From Rickettsiales bacterium (GTDB lineage Bacteria; Pseudomonadota; Alphaproteobacteria; G027485855): a DNA stretch of 64,000 nucleotides. The stretch spans positions 186,001 through 250,000 of the forward strand of contig JAIXQD010000033.1 in the NCBI GenBank assembly GCA_027485855.1, in the 5' to 3' direction. Positions 16,736-24,739 of the stretch are shown here, in pieces. The notes beneath the pieces were generated by a model. The model saw nothing but the letters and a program-made list of their open reading frames with translations. It was not told the DNA's origin and ran no database searches. Both the position numbers and the translations under genes were made by a program. Each line of letters begins with the position of its first letter. Within the stretch, counting starts at the first letter, position 1.

Positions 16736-17563
16736 ATGAACCAGCTTTTACCGCGTGCCATGCCATTGATGCCGCAGGGCGTTATTTTACCGCCCGACGA
16801 TGCACCCAGCTTTGCCACCATTAAAGATTGGCTAGAGAAGTTTAAAGAGGCCAGCGCTGGCGCCGAAAAACAACAGCTTGGCCACAATCTTGCCGATGGC
16901 TTTACTAAATTGCAGGCTTATTGCCACCCCACCAGCCCCTATGCCGAGGCTTTCCGCCAGCAGCTTGAGCAACATAAAGAAGAAATGACCCGGCTAGAGC
17001 TGTTTCGCAGCAACGCCATACTCACCGAAAACGAAAGCGCCAAAATAGCAGAAGCCGTCACAGCTGTTTTGTTTGGGAAGCTCAAAAAGCTGGGCTGGAG
17101 CGTGCCTGAATCCATTTCAGCTGCCATTACAAAACATGTAATAGAAAATATTGCACCATCGACTGCAAAAGATTTTGCAACATGGCAAAACTTTCAGGGC
17201 AAAATTGTCGGCAAGAGAATATATTATAAACAAGCTTCGGGTGACCAAACCAGCTTGGAGTTTAGCGGTGACTACTATCTTAAAGTTTTTTCATACGATA
17301 CAATTGAAGCACTGACAAAGGCCATGTCTGGCAGCATGGCAACATTAGAAGAGCATATTTTAAACCAATCGGGCGAGCCCGAGCGGCAAAGACTGGCCGA
17401 TATGAAAATGGCGTGGCTGTTATTGCGCGCCGAAATGGGCACCGGCCTTGCCGAGCAACTGGCACAAGCCGGTATTAGCCCGCCCGAGCTTTATTCTGGC
17501 CTGCAACGGCAAAACCAAAGCCCGCTCACCCTTGGCCGCCTCAAAATACCAGGAGCTGGCTAA
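16736..17563 (+). CDS. Uncharacterised protein, first of three tandem distant paralogues
   Basis: A 275-residue protein of unknown family. The N-terminus has the MPLMPQGVILPPD stretch also seen, diverged, in the next two products (GLMPQRIALPQE; MSLMPRTLSA). A helical stretch follows with FTKLQAYCHPTSPYAEAFRQQL, whose pattern F-x-x-L-x-x-x-C/A-x-P-x-S recurs in the others (LTALFAPQSPQRQEL; FSRICDPSSVYLDTL). The middle part is a mix of helix and strand (GKRIYYKQASGDQTSLEFSGDYYLKVF). The C-terminal helix MAWLLLRAEMGTGLAEQLAQ matches the WLAAWQYLRA helix of the second protein. No signal peptide or membrane segment. First gene of a three-gene operon with its own promoter. Confidence 0.55.
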   Translation: MNQLLPRAMPLMPQGVILPPDDAPSFATIKDWLEKFKEASAGAEKQQLGHNLADGFTKLQAYCHPTSPYAEAFRQQLEQHKEEMTRLELFRSNAILTENESAKIAEAVTAVLFGKLKKLGWSVPESISAAITKHVIENIAPSTAKDFATWQNFQGKIVGKRIYYKQASGDQTSLEFSGDYYLKVFSYDTIEALTKAMSGSMATLEEHILNQSGEPERQRLADMKMAWLLLRAEMGTGLAEQLAQAGISPPELYSGLQRQNQSPLTLGRLKIPGAG

Positions 17564-17566
17564 GCC

Positions 17567-18397
17567 ATGACCAACCCCACAACAGCCACAGGCATACGAA
17601 CTGGCCTTATGCCGCAGCGCATCGCCCTGCCGCAAGAGCCAGCGGCGATTGATGAAAGCACCCTCCCCAGCTTTGCCCAAGTGCAAGAGCTTGGTGCCAC
17701 CCGCCCCTTTGGCGAAAATGTAAAAACCACGCTGGTTGAATGGCGCGAGAACCTGACCGCGCTTTTTGCCCCACAAAGCCCCCAACGCCAAGAGCTGGAC
17801 GCACTCGATGCCACACAAGCACAAGACCTTGCCCGTCAAGCCGAGCGGATGGGCTTGTTAAAAAGCTCGCATCTTGAAAATGCCAATAAAGAGCTCGATA
17901 TCACCAGCACAGAATCATACAAATGGCAGGCAAAAGCTTTCATTGATCGCGCCTATGAGCCATACAAAAAAAGAAATGTGGCGATGGAGAGTAGCGATTG
18001 GCAGTATACAAATGGCATCTTCGATCAATTGCAAAAAATTATACCGCATCTTTACAACCATTATGGCTCGACGCAAATGGTGGCACAATCTGCTGAACTG
18101 GCCGAATTTAGAACGAGCATGCCGACTTATGGTTGGCAAGACCGCGCAGCACAAAAAGAGTTTCAAGAGCGACTGCTGTGCCCAGAATTTATCGAGCTTG
18201 TGGTGCGTAGCAAACAGCCCGAGCGGCACGATGCCATGCAGCAATGCCTGCTTGGTGCCGCACAACCCTTAAGCCCGCGCCACGTACAATTGCTTGATTG
18301 GCTGGCAGCGTGGCAATATCTGCGCGCCACTGTGCCACCACAAATACCTGCCCAAAAAACACCCCCTGGCAAAAATGCAGATAGGTTACAGCCATGA
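17567..18397 (+). CDS. Uncharacterised protein, second of three tandem distant paralogues
   Basis: A 276-residue protein starting three bases after the preceding stop. The N-terminal GLMPQRIALPQEP, the central W-x-E-N-L-x-x-L-F-A-P-x-S block and the C-terminal HVQLLDWLAAWQYLRA helix tie it to its neighbours, although overall identity is low. Predicted mainly helical and soluble, with several Trp/Tyr pairs (SYKWQAK, DWQYTNG, TYGWQDRA). A Pro/Lys-rich tail ends the protein. No catalytic motif is evident. It overlaps the third gene by four bases (ATGA), so the three are translationally linked. Confidence 0.55.
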   Translation: MTNPTTATGIRTGLMPQRIALPQEPAAIDESTLPSFAQVQELGATRPFGENVKTTLVEWRENLTALFAPQSPQRQELDALDATQAQDLARQAERMGLLKSSHLENANKELDITSTESYKWQAKAFIDRAYEPYKKRNVAMESSDWQYTNGIFDQLQKIIPHLYNHYGSTQMVAQSAELAEFRTSMPTYGWQDRAAQKEFQERLLCPEFIELVVRSKQPERHDAMQQCLLGAAQPLSPRHVQLLDWLAAWQYLRATVPPQIPAQKTPPGKNADRLQP

Positions 18398-19251
18398 GCC
18401 TGATGCCACGCACATTGTCCGCCTCAGCCACCGATGTGCCAAAAGCACCCATTGTGCCAGAAATTTTAATAAAAGCACTGGCCGATTATCGCACCGGCGA
18501 TGATTTGGGCAAAAGCCGCGCTTTGCCACAACTGATAGAATGGTACGATTTTTTTAGCCGCATCTGTGACCCATCTTCGGTTTATCTTGATACGCTGTTG
18601 CGCTCGCAGGATATTGCCGAGGCCGCACAGCGCCGCTGGCAAGCACGTGCTGCATTTTGGCAAAATCATAATTCTTTGGTTTATGTGGCCAAAAGCGCCG
18701 ATGATTACCGCAGCCTTATCGATGCAGAGAAAGAAAAATCTGAAACTTCACGCCGGCCCCATATCCAGCAATTGGCTAGGTTTGTCCATGATTGCACACC
18801 GGGCACATTAACCTCTTCTTTTGTGCCCGCTTTATTAGCCCTTTTGGTCAATGAATATGCGCAGAATGGCCTTGAAGGCCAAAGCCCCTATGATGTTTTT
18901 GCCAAAAGAATTTTCACCAGCAAAGGCATTTTGCTTGAAAGCCACGAGAATGGCATTATTCCACCTTATTCGGGTGGTTCAAGCCGCCCCTATAGTTATT
19001 TAAGCGAGCTCAAAGTACTCAATGATTTTATTAAAAGCGAGGCGAGTGCTGGCCATAATATGGTTTTTACACAAAGCAAAGACCCCGTTTTACCCGAAGC
19101 TGTGCAACAGCATGTCGAAATTTTGCACATGCATGATTTGCTCAGCCAGATGTATCAAACCCAATTAGCGGCCGACATTACCCGCCTTTTGCCAGATTAT
19201 AGAAAGCCCAAACTGCCCGATTTTGTCCTGCTGGGCAGACCTAAGCTTTAA
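18394..19251 (+). CDS. Uncharacterised protein, third of three tandem distant paralogues
   Basis: A 285-residue protein. It begins with MSLMPRTLSA, comparable with the starts of its two neighbours, and has the shared WYDFFSRICDPSSVYLDTL block near residue 50. The centre carries YAQNGLEGQSPYDVFAKRIF and a Gly/Ser loop (IPPYSGGSSRPYSYLS). The C-terminal part is helical (HVEILHMHDLLSQMYQTQLA). No known motif, signal peptide or membrane segment. The gene ends 60 bases before the stop of a five-gene array on the other strand, with no clear terminator between. The three proteins may form one complex, but this is inference from linkage only. Confidence 0.55.
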   Translation: MSLMPRTLSASATDVPKAPIVPEILIKALADYRTGDDLGKSRALPQLIEWYDFFSRICDPSSVYLDTLLRSQDIAEAAQRRWQARAAFWQNHNSLVYVAKSADDYRSLIDAEKEKSETSRRPHIQQLARFVHDCTPGTLTSSFVPALLALLVNEYAQNGLEGQSPYDVFAKRIFTSKGILLESHENGIIPPYSGGSSRPYSYLSELKVLNDFIKSEASAGHNMVFTQSKDPVLPEAVQQHVEILHMHDLLSQMYQTQLAADITRLLPDYRKPKLPDFVLLGRPKL

Positions 19252-19311
19252 GCCCCAAACTTTAAGGCAAAAGCCCAAGGTCTAAAACCAAAGAACTAAG
19301 TCAATGTAAGT

Positions 19312-19878
19312 TTATTTTAATGTCGGCACTTTTGGTGTGGCCGGTGATGCTTGCGCTGCGGGCGTGGCCGGCGCGAGCTTACAATGTTCTACATAAAATT
19401 CGGCGGCCTGTTGCACGCGCTGCCATCTTTGTGGCTGAGTGCGCTCAATATCGGCAAAACTAAAAACCGCCACAATCTTGGCTGGGTGAGTTATGCTCGC
19501 TTGATAATCAGACGCGCTCAACACAATTGGGCCACCGTGCTCAATATTAAATGTATTTAGCTGTGAATTTCTTTTTTCCAGAATGGCGCTCCTTGTGGGC
19601 TCACCAGACCATCTGCTGGCCCACGTGGCGCCAATCATTGCGGGCTGCAGCGGCTTAATCGTGACAGTCTCAGCAAAACCCGCTTGCTCTAATAACAATA
19701 TTTGCCGGTTAAAATCATAAATCTCACGCAAATTATCGGCGCCATAATTTGTCACAACGCGCCCACGCTCATAACTAAACTCAACGGGCGCTGCTTTTGC
19801 TGCCGCATGTTCAGTGGCTAAGGCCAGTGCATTTTTTTGTGGCGTTAAAATTGGCCGATGTGGCTTCATCAGGGTCAT
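19312..19878 (-). CDS. Uncharacterised protein, last gene of a five-gene array
   Basis: A 188-residue protein, the longest of five adjacent minus-strand genes. A core with NLREIYDFNRQILLLEQ can be compared with DVYHFDLEIMVREQ in the next gene and with YHDKFHTSVFFDFAAEQML and YEVNYELYDF in the others. The C-terminal helix QRWQRVQQAAEFYVEHCKL corresponds to the L-x-A-A-K/R-x-A-F-L helix that closes the shorter members, followed here by an Ala/Pro tail. No signal peptide or known fold. It overlaps the upstream gene by four bases. Function unknown. Confidence 0.55.
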   Translation of the reverse strand: MTLMKPHRPILTPQKNALALATEHAAAKAAPVEFSYERGRVVTNYGADNLREIYDFNRQILLLEQAGFAETVTIKPLQPAMIGATWASRWSGEPTRSAILEKRNSQLNTFNIEHGGPIVLSASDYQASITHPAKIVAVFSFADIERTQPQRWQRVQQAAEFYVEHCKLAPATPAAQASPATPKVPTLK

Positions 19879-20300
19879 AACTTATTCCTTTGTAGAAAGG
19901 CCTGCCGCGCCGCATTCAGCCTTTGCGCTTGGGCTGGCACTGCTTCTAACTGCTTAAATGGCACAACCAAACTGGTAACTACCTCGTGGCTTTGCGCTAA
20001 ACTCACACTCTCTTTTTTTAATTCTGCTCTTACGCGCCCACCACTAGAACCACTGATATAACCGCCTGCTTCATAGGTTGGTATTCTCCCATCAATGGTG
20101 CCAGTCATCTTTTGCTTTTGCTCACGCACCATAATCTCAAGATCAAAGTGATAAACATCGCGGGCATTATTTCGCCATGTTGTGGCAAGGCTTGTGTTGG
20201 TTATTTCGGCCGCCGCAAAAGCAGCGATACTGTTTGCCGCAAGCTCACGCACCTGGTCGGCCAAGGGTATGGCTCTTTTAGTAAAATCAGGCATGCTCAT
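19875..20300 (-). CDS. Uncharacterised protein, fourth gene of a five-gene array
   Basis: A 141-residue protein. DVYHFDLEIMVREQKQKMTGT forms the family strand region, and VTSLVVPFKQLEAVPAQAQRLNAARQAFLQRNKL the closing part. This matches the P-F-x-x-L then C-terminal A-A-x-x-A-F-L plan of its neighbours (PFAQLAQTTQGAAYLQAAKTAF, PFATLEQRPQGRAYLQAAKAAF). A Gly/Ser loop (YISGSSGGRV) separates them. No signal peptide. The proteins look like a divergent tandem family that arose by local duplication. Confidence 0.55.
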   Translation of the reverse strand: MSMPDFTKRAIPLADQVRELAANSIAAFAAAEITNTSLATTWRNNARDVYHFDLEIMVREQKQKMTGTIDGRIPTYEAGGYISGSSGGRVRAELKKESVSLAQSHEVVTSLVVPFKQLEAVPAQAQRLNAARQAFLQRNKL

Positions 20301-20312
20301 AATATTCAGTCC

Positions 20313-20657
20313 TCATAATGTCCAGCCTTTTGCTTGTGCAAATGCTGTTTTGGCTGCTTGTAAATAAGCCGCCCCTTGTGTGGTTTGCGCCAATTGTGCA
20401 AAGGGAGTCTCAATAACTACTGGCTGCACATCGTTCGAGCGCCGCGAGTCAACCATCTTAAGCATGGTTTCCGTGCCAAAGTTAAACGTCACACAATAAT
20501 GCATATAGTCGCCCAGACCCTTTGGCCGCAAAATAAAACTCGCGCCATCTATGCGTGCACCTGAAAAATCCTCGTGCAAAATGCTAGCCATATTTTGTGC
20601 AAATAAATCGGGCTTTTCGGCATCAGGCAAATGCAATGGACGGTTTTGCGGCATCAT
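20313..20657 (-). CDS. Uncharacterised protein, third gene of a five-gene array
   Basis: A 114-residue protein. The start at 20657 is chosen because GGAG lies 6-7 bases upstream of the double ATG; a TTG four codons earlier is possible. HYCVTFNFGTETMLKMVDSRR corresponds to FHTSVFFDFAAEQMLRVTTAE in the next gene, and the C-terminus PFAQLAQTTQGAAYLQAAKT is the closest relative of the same region there. These two are the most similar pair in the array. No recognised motif. Confidence 0.55.
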   Translation of the reverse strand: MMPQNRPLHLPDAEKPDLFAQNMASILHEDFSGARIDGASFILRPKGLGDYMHYCVTFNFGTETMLKMVDSRRSNDVQPVVIETPFAQLAQTTQGAAYLQAAKTAFAQAKGWTL

Positions 20658-20669
20658 TTTCTGCTCCAA

Positions 20670-21002
20670 TTATAAACTCGCTTTAGCCAAAAAAGCGGCT
20701 TTAGCGGCTTGCAAATAAGCGCGGCCTTGTGGCCGTTGCTCTAATGTAGCAAAAGGCGTGATATCGGTTTGCACCGATCTGCCGCCGTCATTACTGTAGG
20801 TTTCAGCCGTGGTCACCCGCAGCATTTGCTCGGCTGCAAAATCAAAAAAAACACTCGTATGAAACTTATCATGATAAGCAATCGGCAACGCCAAACTCGC
20901 ACCCTTACAAGTCGCGGCTTCAAACTGTTTATCCGTCATCGCCTTTATGGTATCGGCAAATTTTTGCTCTGTGTCATCTTTTGGAATGGTCAGCGTTTTC
21001 AT
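20670..21002 (-). CDS. Uncharacterised protein, second gene of a five-gene array
   Basis: A 110-residue protein with GGAGAGC before its ATG. It has a short charged N-terminus, ATCKGASLALPI (compare RIDGASFILRP in the third gene and SVDGAMVFRDIP in the first), a strand region FHTSVFFDFAAEQMLRV, and the closing block PFATLEQRPQGRAYLQAAKA. The alternation of short beta stretches and one C-terminal helix suggests a small alpha/beta domain. Its function is unknown. Confidence 0.55.
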   Translation of the reverse strand: MKTLTIPKDDTEQKFADTIKAMTDKQFEAATCKGASLALPIAYHDKFHTSVFFDFAAEQMLRVTTAETYSNDGGRSVQTDITPFATLEQRPQGRAYLQAAKAAFLAKASL

Positions 21003-21003
21003 A

Positions 21004-21369
21004 CTAGCTCTCCAATTTATGATGTTTCAGCAAAGCTGCCTTAGCGGCCATTAAATTAGGCCGTGCCAAAGGCTCGGACAAAAGCTCGGTAAAGGTTTTA
21101 ACCGATTCCGCAGAGTGACCATGGCTTGCTCCCATGCCACGCGTATATAGCCCACGCGAAAAATCATAAAGCTCATAATTGACTTCATATCCGCGAGACC
21201 ACTCCCTAGCTGGCATAGGTATGTCCCGAAACACCATGGCGCCATCAACGCTAAAGTTTGGTTCTCTAATGTTGGTTACCGCAGCAATTTGCTGCGCAAA
21301 TTCTTCGCTATGAAATTCGCTGGCGCCCGCGCTTACGCCGGGTATGGTTAGTTTAGGCATCTTGCTCAT
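21004..21369 (-). CDS. Uncharacterised protein, first gene of a five-gene array
   Basis: A 121-residue protein, first gene of the array, with a strong ribosome binding site (TAAGGAG). NFSVDGAMVFRDIPMP and GYEVNYELYDFSRGLY are the family core; LSEPLARPNLMAAKAALL is the shortened closing block. The 67 bases upstream separate it from the stop of the ATPase gene, so its promoter probably lies there or transcription continues from the tRNA/ATPase unit. Function unknown. Confidence 0.55.
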   Translation of the reverse strand: MSKMPKLTIPGVSAGASEFHSEEFAQQIAAVTNIREPNFSVDGAMVFRDIPMPAREWSRGYEVNYELYDFSRGLYTRGMGASHGHSAESVKTFTELLSEPLARPNLMAAKAALLKHHKLES

Positions 21370-21436
21370 CGGCTGCTCCTTACTGTTAGTTTAGCAGAGC
21401 GGGGCGCAAGTAATTCTGGCAAATATGGTTAATGCG

Positions 21437-22024
21437 CTATTTGTGGCCTATCTTAGCCAGAGCGCCCGCCTCAATCAGCGCCATAATTTTATCGGCGCGC
21501 TCATTCATGCTGCCGCCCACCGTAACAGGCCGGATACCCGCATTGTGCCAGGCGGCCAGCACTTCGCTATCAACCGCCTGCCTGAAGGCCTCGTCGTCCT
21601 CGCGCACGCCATCAAGGTAAAGCTTAAACTCTACGGGCAAATGCACCACAAGGTCGTAATGCTTGGCCCAGCGCTTGGCCAAATTCAAAAAAAGCTGACC
21701 ATGCAGGCTGGCAACTTCGGCGGGGTTGCGCAGCGTCCAATAGGCCCAATTATCCATCATGCCGCGGTCGTGCAGGGCAAATTTTGCATCACCCAACCAT
21801 GCCTGACTATCAAGCTCAAGCTGACGCGCAAGAATGTAAGTATCTATCGAGCCACCATAGTGACCGCGATGCAAAATACGGCTATCGCCCACTTCGGCAA
21901 TCAGGTCACGCGCCACTTCGGGCACGGCCACAACTTTACCCAAAAGCGAAAGCCGTTCAGCCAGCGCCTCTAGCAAAGTTGTTTTGCCCACACCATGCGA
22001 GCCAGTAAGGGCAATTTTGAACAT
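21437..22024 (-). CDS. P-loop ATPase of the AAA_28/NadR-kinase type
   Basis: A 195-residue protein beginning [21 protein letters not shown], a Walker A motif at the very N-terminus. [12 protein letters not shown] and [15 protein letters not shown] resemble the lid and Walker B regions of small kinases such as the NadR ribosylnicotinamide-kinase and AAA_28 proteins. [26 protein letters not shown] matches the substrate-binding stretch. A nucleoside or nucleotide kinase role is likely, substrate unknown. Longer starts were rejected because the extra residues (the VRFPSAPP sequence) are the translated 3' half of the tRNA-Ala gene. It lies 21 bases downstream of that tRNA on the same strand and may be co-transcribed. 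Confidence 0.72.
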   Translation of the reverse strand: MFKIALTGSHGVGKTTLLEALAERLSLLGKVVAVPEVARDLIAEVGDSRILHRGHYGGSIDTYILARQLELDSQAWLGDAKFALHDRGMMDNWAYWTLRNPAEVASLHGQLFLNLAKRWAKHYDLVVHLPVEFKLYLDGVREDDEAFRQAVDSEVLAAWHNAGIRPVTVGGSMNERADKIMALIEAGALAKIGHK

Positions 22025-22045
22025 AAGGCGCCATAAAGCAAAGGT

Positions 22046-22121
<76 letters not shown>

Positions 22122-22131
22122 ATCCGCAACA

Positions 22132-22161
22132 CTTATGGCAAAGCACGGGGCAAACTGTCAA
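22132..22161 (-). promoter_or_regulatory. Promoter of tRNA-Ala
   Basis: On the minus strand TTGACA (22161-22156) and CATAAG (22137-22132) are separated by 18 bases, ten bases before the 5' end of the tRNA. The -35 is a perfect consensus. Confidence 0.7.
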
Positions 22162-22264
22162 GCGAGCTTGCCACTAGACCTGCCTCCAGACTTGCCACTG
22201 GCTCTAAATGAGCTTAAAAAATGGCATAGGCCGTACCCACTCTTTTGCCCAGACAGGCTTTGCG

Positions 22265-22549
22265 ATGCGCTCACTCTTTTATGTTCTTGATTTGGCTTTA
22301 AGCTTCTATTTTTGGGTGCTGGTTATTGGCGCCATTTTAAGCTGGCTTTTGGCGTTTCAGGTGCTCAATACGCGCAGCCCCGTTGTGTGGCAAATCAATA
22401 ACGGCATACGCGCCATGACCGAGCCTGTCTTACGCCGCTTGCGCCGTTTTGTGCCTAATTTGGGTGGCCTCGACCTCAGCCCCTTGGTGCTCATACTCTT
22501 GATTATTTTTGTGCGCTCGCTGTTGCGCGAATATGGCCTGCTGCCCTAA
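22265..22549 (+). CDS. YggT family membrane protein
   Basis: A 94-residue integral membrane protein with two helices, about 5-32 (LDLALSFYFWVLVIGAILSW) and 68-88 (LDLSPLVLILLIIFVRSLL). The hallmark of YggT is the W-L-x-F-x-x-x-N segment after the first helix and the P-x-L-x-P-x-R-R-x-x-P motif before the second, here MTEPVLRRLRRFVPNLGGLD. YggT proteins are linked with osmotic shock, cell shape or division. The start at 22265 gives normal family length; an upstream ATG at 22208 would add 19 polar residues. Its stop overlaps the start of folD, the usual alphaproteobacterial neighbour order. Confidence 0.85.
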   Translation: MRSLFYVLDLALSFYFWVLVIGAILSWLLAFQVLNTRSPVVWQINNGIRAMTEPVLRRLRRFVPNLGGLDLSPLVLILLIIFVRSLLREYGLLP

Positions 22550-23436
22550 TGAGCCACGCCGCAGCCCAACCCACCGCCCAACTGATTGATGGCAAAGCCG
22601 CGGCTAAAAAGCTGTGCGCAGAGCTGGCGCAAAAACTGCCGCAACTCACCGCGCAGGGCATTGTGCCGCATATTGCCTTTATTCGCGTGGGCGATGATGC
22701 GGCCAGTCTTAGCTATGTGCGCAGCAAACAAAGACTGGCGGCAAAGCTTGGGCTTAAATCAAGCGAGCACACACTGCCGGCCACCACCAATGCCGAGACA
22801 CTGGCAGCGCTTATCGCACAGCTTAATGCCAACCCCGATATTCACGGCATTTTGCTGCAATTACCACTGCCCGAAACGCTTCATGCCGCGGCTTTTTTGG
22901 CACTGATTGACCCCGCCAAAGATGTAGATGGCTTTCACCCGCTCAATGTTGGGCTTTTGGCGCAAGCCACACCGGCTTTTGTGCCCTGCACGCCGCAAGG
23001 CTGCATGCGCTTATTGCACAGCCTGCCCATAAAACTTGCTGGCTTGCGTGCTTTGGTGTTGGGGCGCTCGGCCATTGTCGGCCGGCCCATGGCGCAATTA
23101 TTGCTGCAAGCCAATTGCACGGTCACCATCGCCCATAGCGCCAGCCGCAACCTGCCTGATTTATGCGCCAATGCCGATATTGTGGTGGCCGCAATTGGTC
23201 GGCCGCATTTTATTGATGGCGCTTGGCTTAAAGCGGGTGCCATTGCGCTTGATGTGGGCCTGACGCGCCATAATAACCAGCTTTGCGGCGATATCGAGCC
23301 CGTCAGTGCAGCAGGCAAGGCGGCTTTTTTAACACCCGTACCGGGTGGCGTGGGCCCCATGACAGTTGCGTGCCTCATGCATAATGTTATGCTGGCCGCT
23401 AGCCGTCAACATTCGCTGCCACAGGATATGCCATGA
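22549..23436 (+). CDS. folD: Methylenetetrahydrofolate dehydrogenase/cyclohydrolase FolD
   Basis: A 295-residue bifunctional enzyme of one-carbon metabolism, interconverting 5,10-methylene-THF and 10-formyl-THF with NADP. Visible motifs are YVRSKQRLAAKLG with the catalytic Lys, GILLQLPLPE, PAKDVDGFHPLNVG, CTPQGCMRLL, GRSAIVGRPMAQLL for the nucleotide fold, and PVPGGVGPMTVACLM near the end. All are canonical. The start overlaps the yggT stop and the stop overlaps the corA start (ATGA), so yggT-folD-corA and the small gene after them form one operon. Confidence 0.96.
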   Translation: MSHAAAQPTAQLIDGKAAAKKLCAELAQKLPQLTAQGIVPHIAFIRVGDDAASLSYVRSKQRLAAKLGLKSSEHTLPATTNAETLAALIAQLNANPDIHGILLQLPLPETLHAAAFLALIDPAKDVDGFHPLNVGLLAQATPAFVPCTPQGCMRLLHSLPIKLAGLRALVLGRSAIVGRPMAQLLLQANCTVTIAHSASRNLPDLCANADIVVAAIGRPHFIDGAWLKAGAIALDVGLTRHNNQLCGDIEPVSAAGKAAFLTPVPGGVGPMTVACLMHNVMLAASRQHSLPQDMP

Positions 23437-24461
23437 TTACCGCTTATTGCAAAGAAGGCGTATCTATCCACACGCAAAGCCTTGAAGTGGGCGATGCGCT
23501 GCCACAAGGCGCGCTCTGGATTGACCTGCAAAACCCTGATGAGCAAGAGCGGCAATATATTTTAAGCGCGCTGGGCGTTGACCTGCCCAACATGCTGGAG
23601 ATGGAAGAAATTGAGGCCAGCTCGCGCCTTTACACTGAAGGCAGCGCCGTATTTTTAACCTGCACCATTCTCATTGGTGCCGACAGCCCCAACCCTGAAA
23701 TGGGCGACCTTACTTTTGTGGTCACGCCCACCCATGTCGTCACCACGCGCTATTGTGAGCCGCGGGCTTTATCGTTATTTGCTGCGCGCGCCCGCCGCCA
23801 GCCTGATTTTTTAAACACATCCGATGATGCGCTCTTGGCCATGCTTGATGCCATCACCGACCGCACCGCCGACACTATCGAGGCGGTCAGCCGCACCGTC
23901 GATGACCTCTCGCGCCGTATTTTCCGCGAACAGGCCGCCCCCTTACTCAGCAGAGCCAGTCGCAAGCCGCGGCGGCGCAAAAGCGACCGGCCCTACACCC
24001 ATCACGCCAACGAACTCAACGAAGTGCTGCATGGCATTGGTCAGTCGGGTGATGTTGTGCATAAAATTCGGGACAGCCTTAATAACTTACAGCGCTTGCA
24101 AACCTTTATGGGCACACAGCTGATGACCCGTCTGACCGGCGAGCAAATAGAGCGCTTTAAAACCCTGAACCGAGATGTGCAATCGCTGGCCGATAATGCG
24201 GTGTTTTTGGCGCATGAGGTCAATTTTTTGCTGAATGCGACGCTCGGCCTCATTAGCATCGAGCAAAATAATATCATCAAAATCTTTTCAATTGCGGCGG
24301 TGGTATTTCTGCCGCCCACTTTGGTGGGCACCGTCTATGGTATGAATTTTAGCCACATGCCGGGGCTTGGCCAATGGTGGGGCTATTATTTGGCCCTGCT
24401 ACTGATGCTCATCTCAATGTTATTGCCACTATGGCTATTCCGTAAAAGAGGCTGGCTATGA
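23433..24461 (+). CDS. corA: CorA-family divalent cation transporter
   Basis: A 342-residue protein with a long cytoplasmic domain and two C-terminal membrane helices. The signature YGMNF, needed for Mg2+ selectivity, follows helix one (IAAVVFLPPTLVGTVYGMNF); the periplasmic loop is SHMPGLGQWWG, where typical CorA has MPEL, so the loop Glu is replaced by Gly. A second helix ends in RKRGWL. The cytoplasmic part shows the long stalk helix (DTIEAVSRTVDDLSRRIF). Mg2+, Co2+ or Ni2+ are the expected substrates; ZntB-like efflux is less likely given GMN. Confidence 0.9.
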   Translation: MITAYCKEGVSIHTQSLEVGDALPQGALWIDLQNPDEQERQYILSALGVDLPNMLEMEEIEASSRLYTEGSAVFLTCTILIGADSPNPEMGDLTFVVTPTHVVTTRYCEPRALSLFAARARRQPDFLNTSDDALLAMLDAITDRTADTIEAVSRTVDDLSRRIFREQAAPLLSRASRKPRRRKSDRPYTHHANELNEVLHGIGQSGDVVHKIRDSLNNLQRLQTFMGTQLMTRLTGEQIERFKTLNRDVQSLADNAVFLAHEVNFLLNATLGLISIEQNNIIKIFSIAAVVFLPPTLVGTVYGMNFSHMPGLGQWWGYYLALLLMLISMLLPLWLFRKRGWL

Positions 24462-24739
24462 CCGACCCCGAAAACACACCAGAAAACACACCCGATAGCA
24501 CTGGCGAAATACTCGATACGCCCGCCGCCCAGCGTCGCTATGCGCTTAATCTTTTGCTTGATGCATGGGAGGCGGCCTTTGCCGCTGGTTGCGAGCCCAG
24601 CCAAATTGCCAGCGCGGCTTTGTTTGTCACCCTCACTGATTTAGTCGAGCAAAATGGCGCTGAGGCTGTGGCAGAGTTTATTGGTGGCCTGCCCGAGCGC
24701 ATAAAGCAAGGCGAGTTTACCCTATCCAGCGAAAGTTAA
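24458..24739 (+). CDS. Small conserved-type acidic protein after corA
   Basis: A 93-residue protein overlapping corA by four bases. The first 25 residues are Glu/Pro/Thr-rich, then a helical domain follows: RYALNLLLDAWEAAFAAGC, PSQIASAALFVTLTDLVEQNG, EAVAEFIGGLPERIKQGEFTL. Similar short proteins occur in alphaproteobacteria without a named function. No motif suggests an activity. The last 18 bases overlap the 3' end of the convergent gene. Confidence 0.6.
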   Translation: MTDPENTPENTPDSTGEILDTPAAQRRYALNLLLDAWEAAFAAGCEPSQIASAALFVTLTDLVEQNGAEAVAEFIGGLPERIKQGEFTLSSES

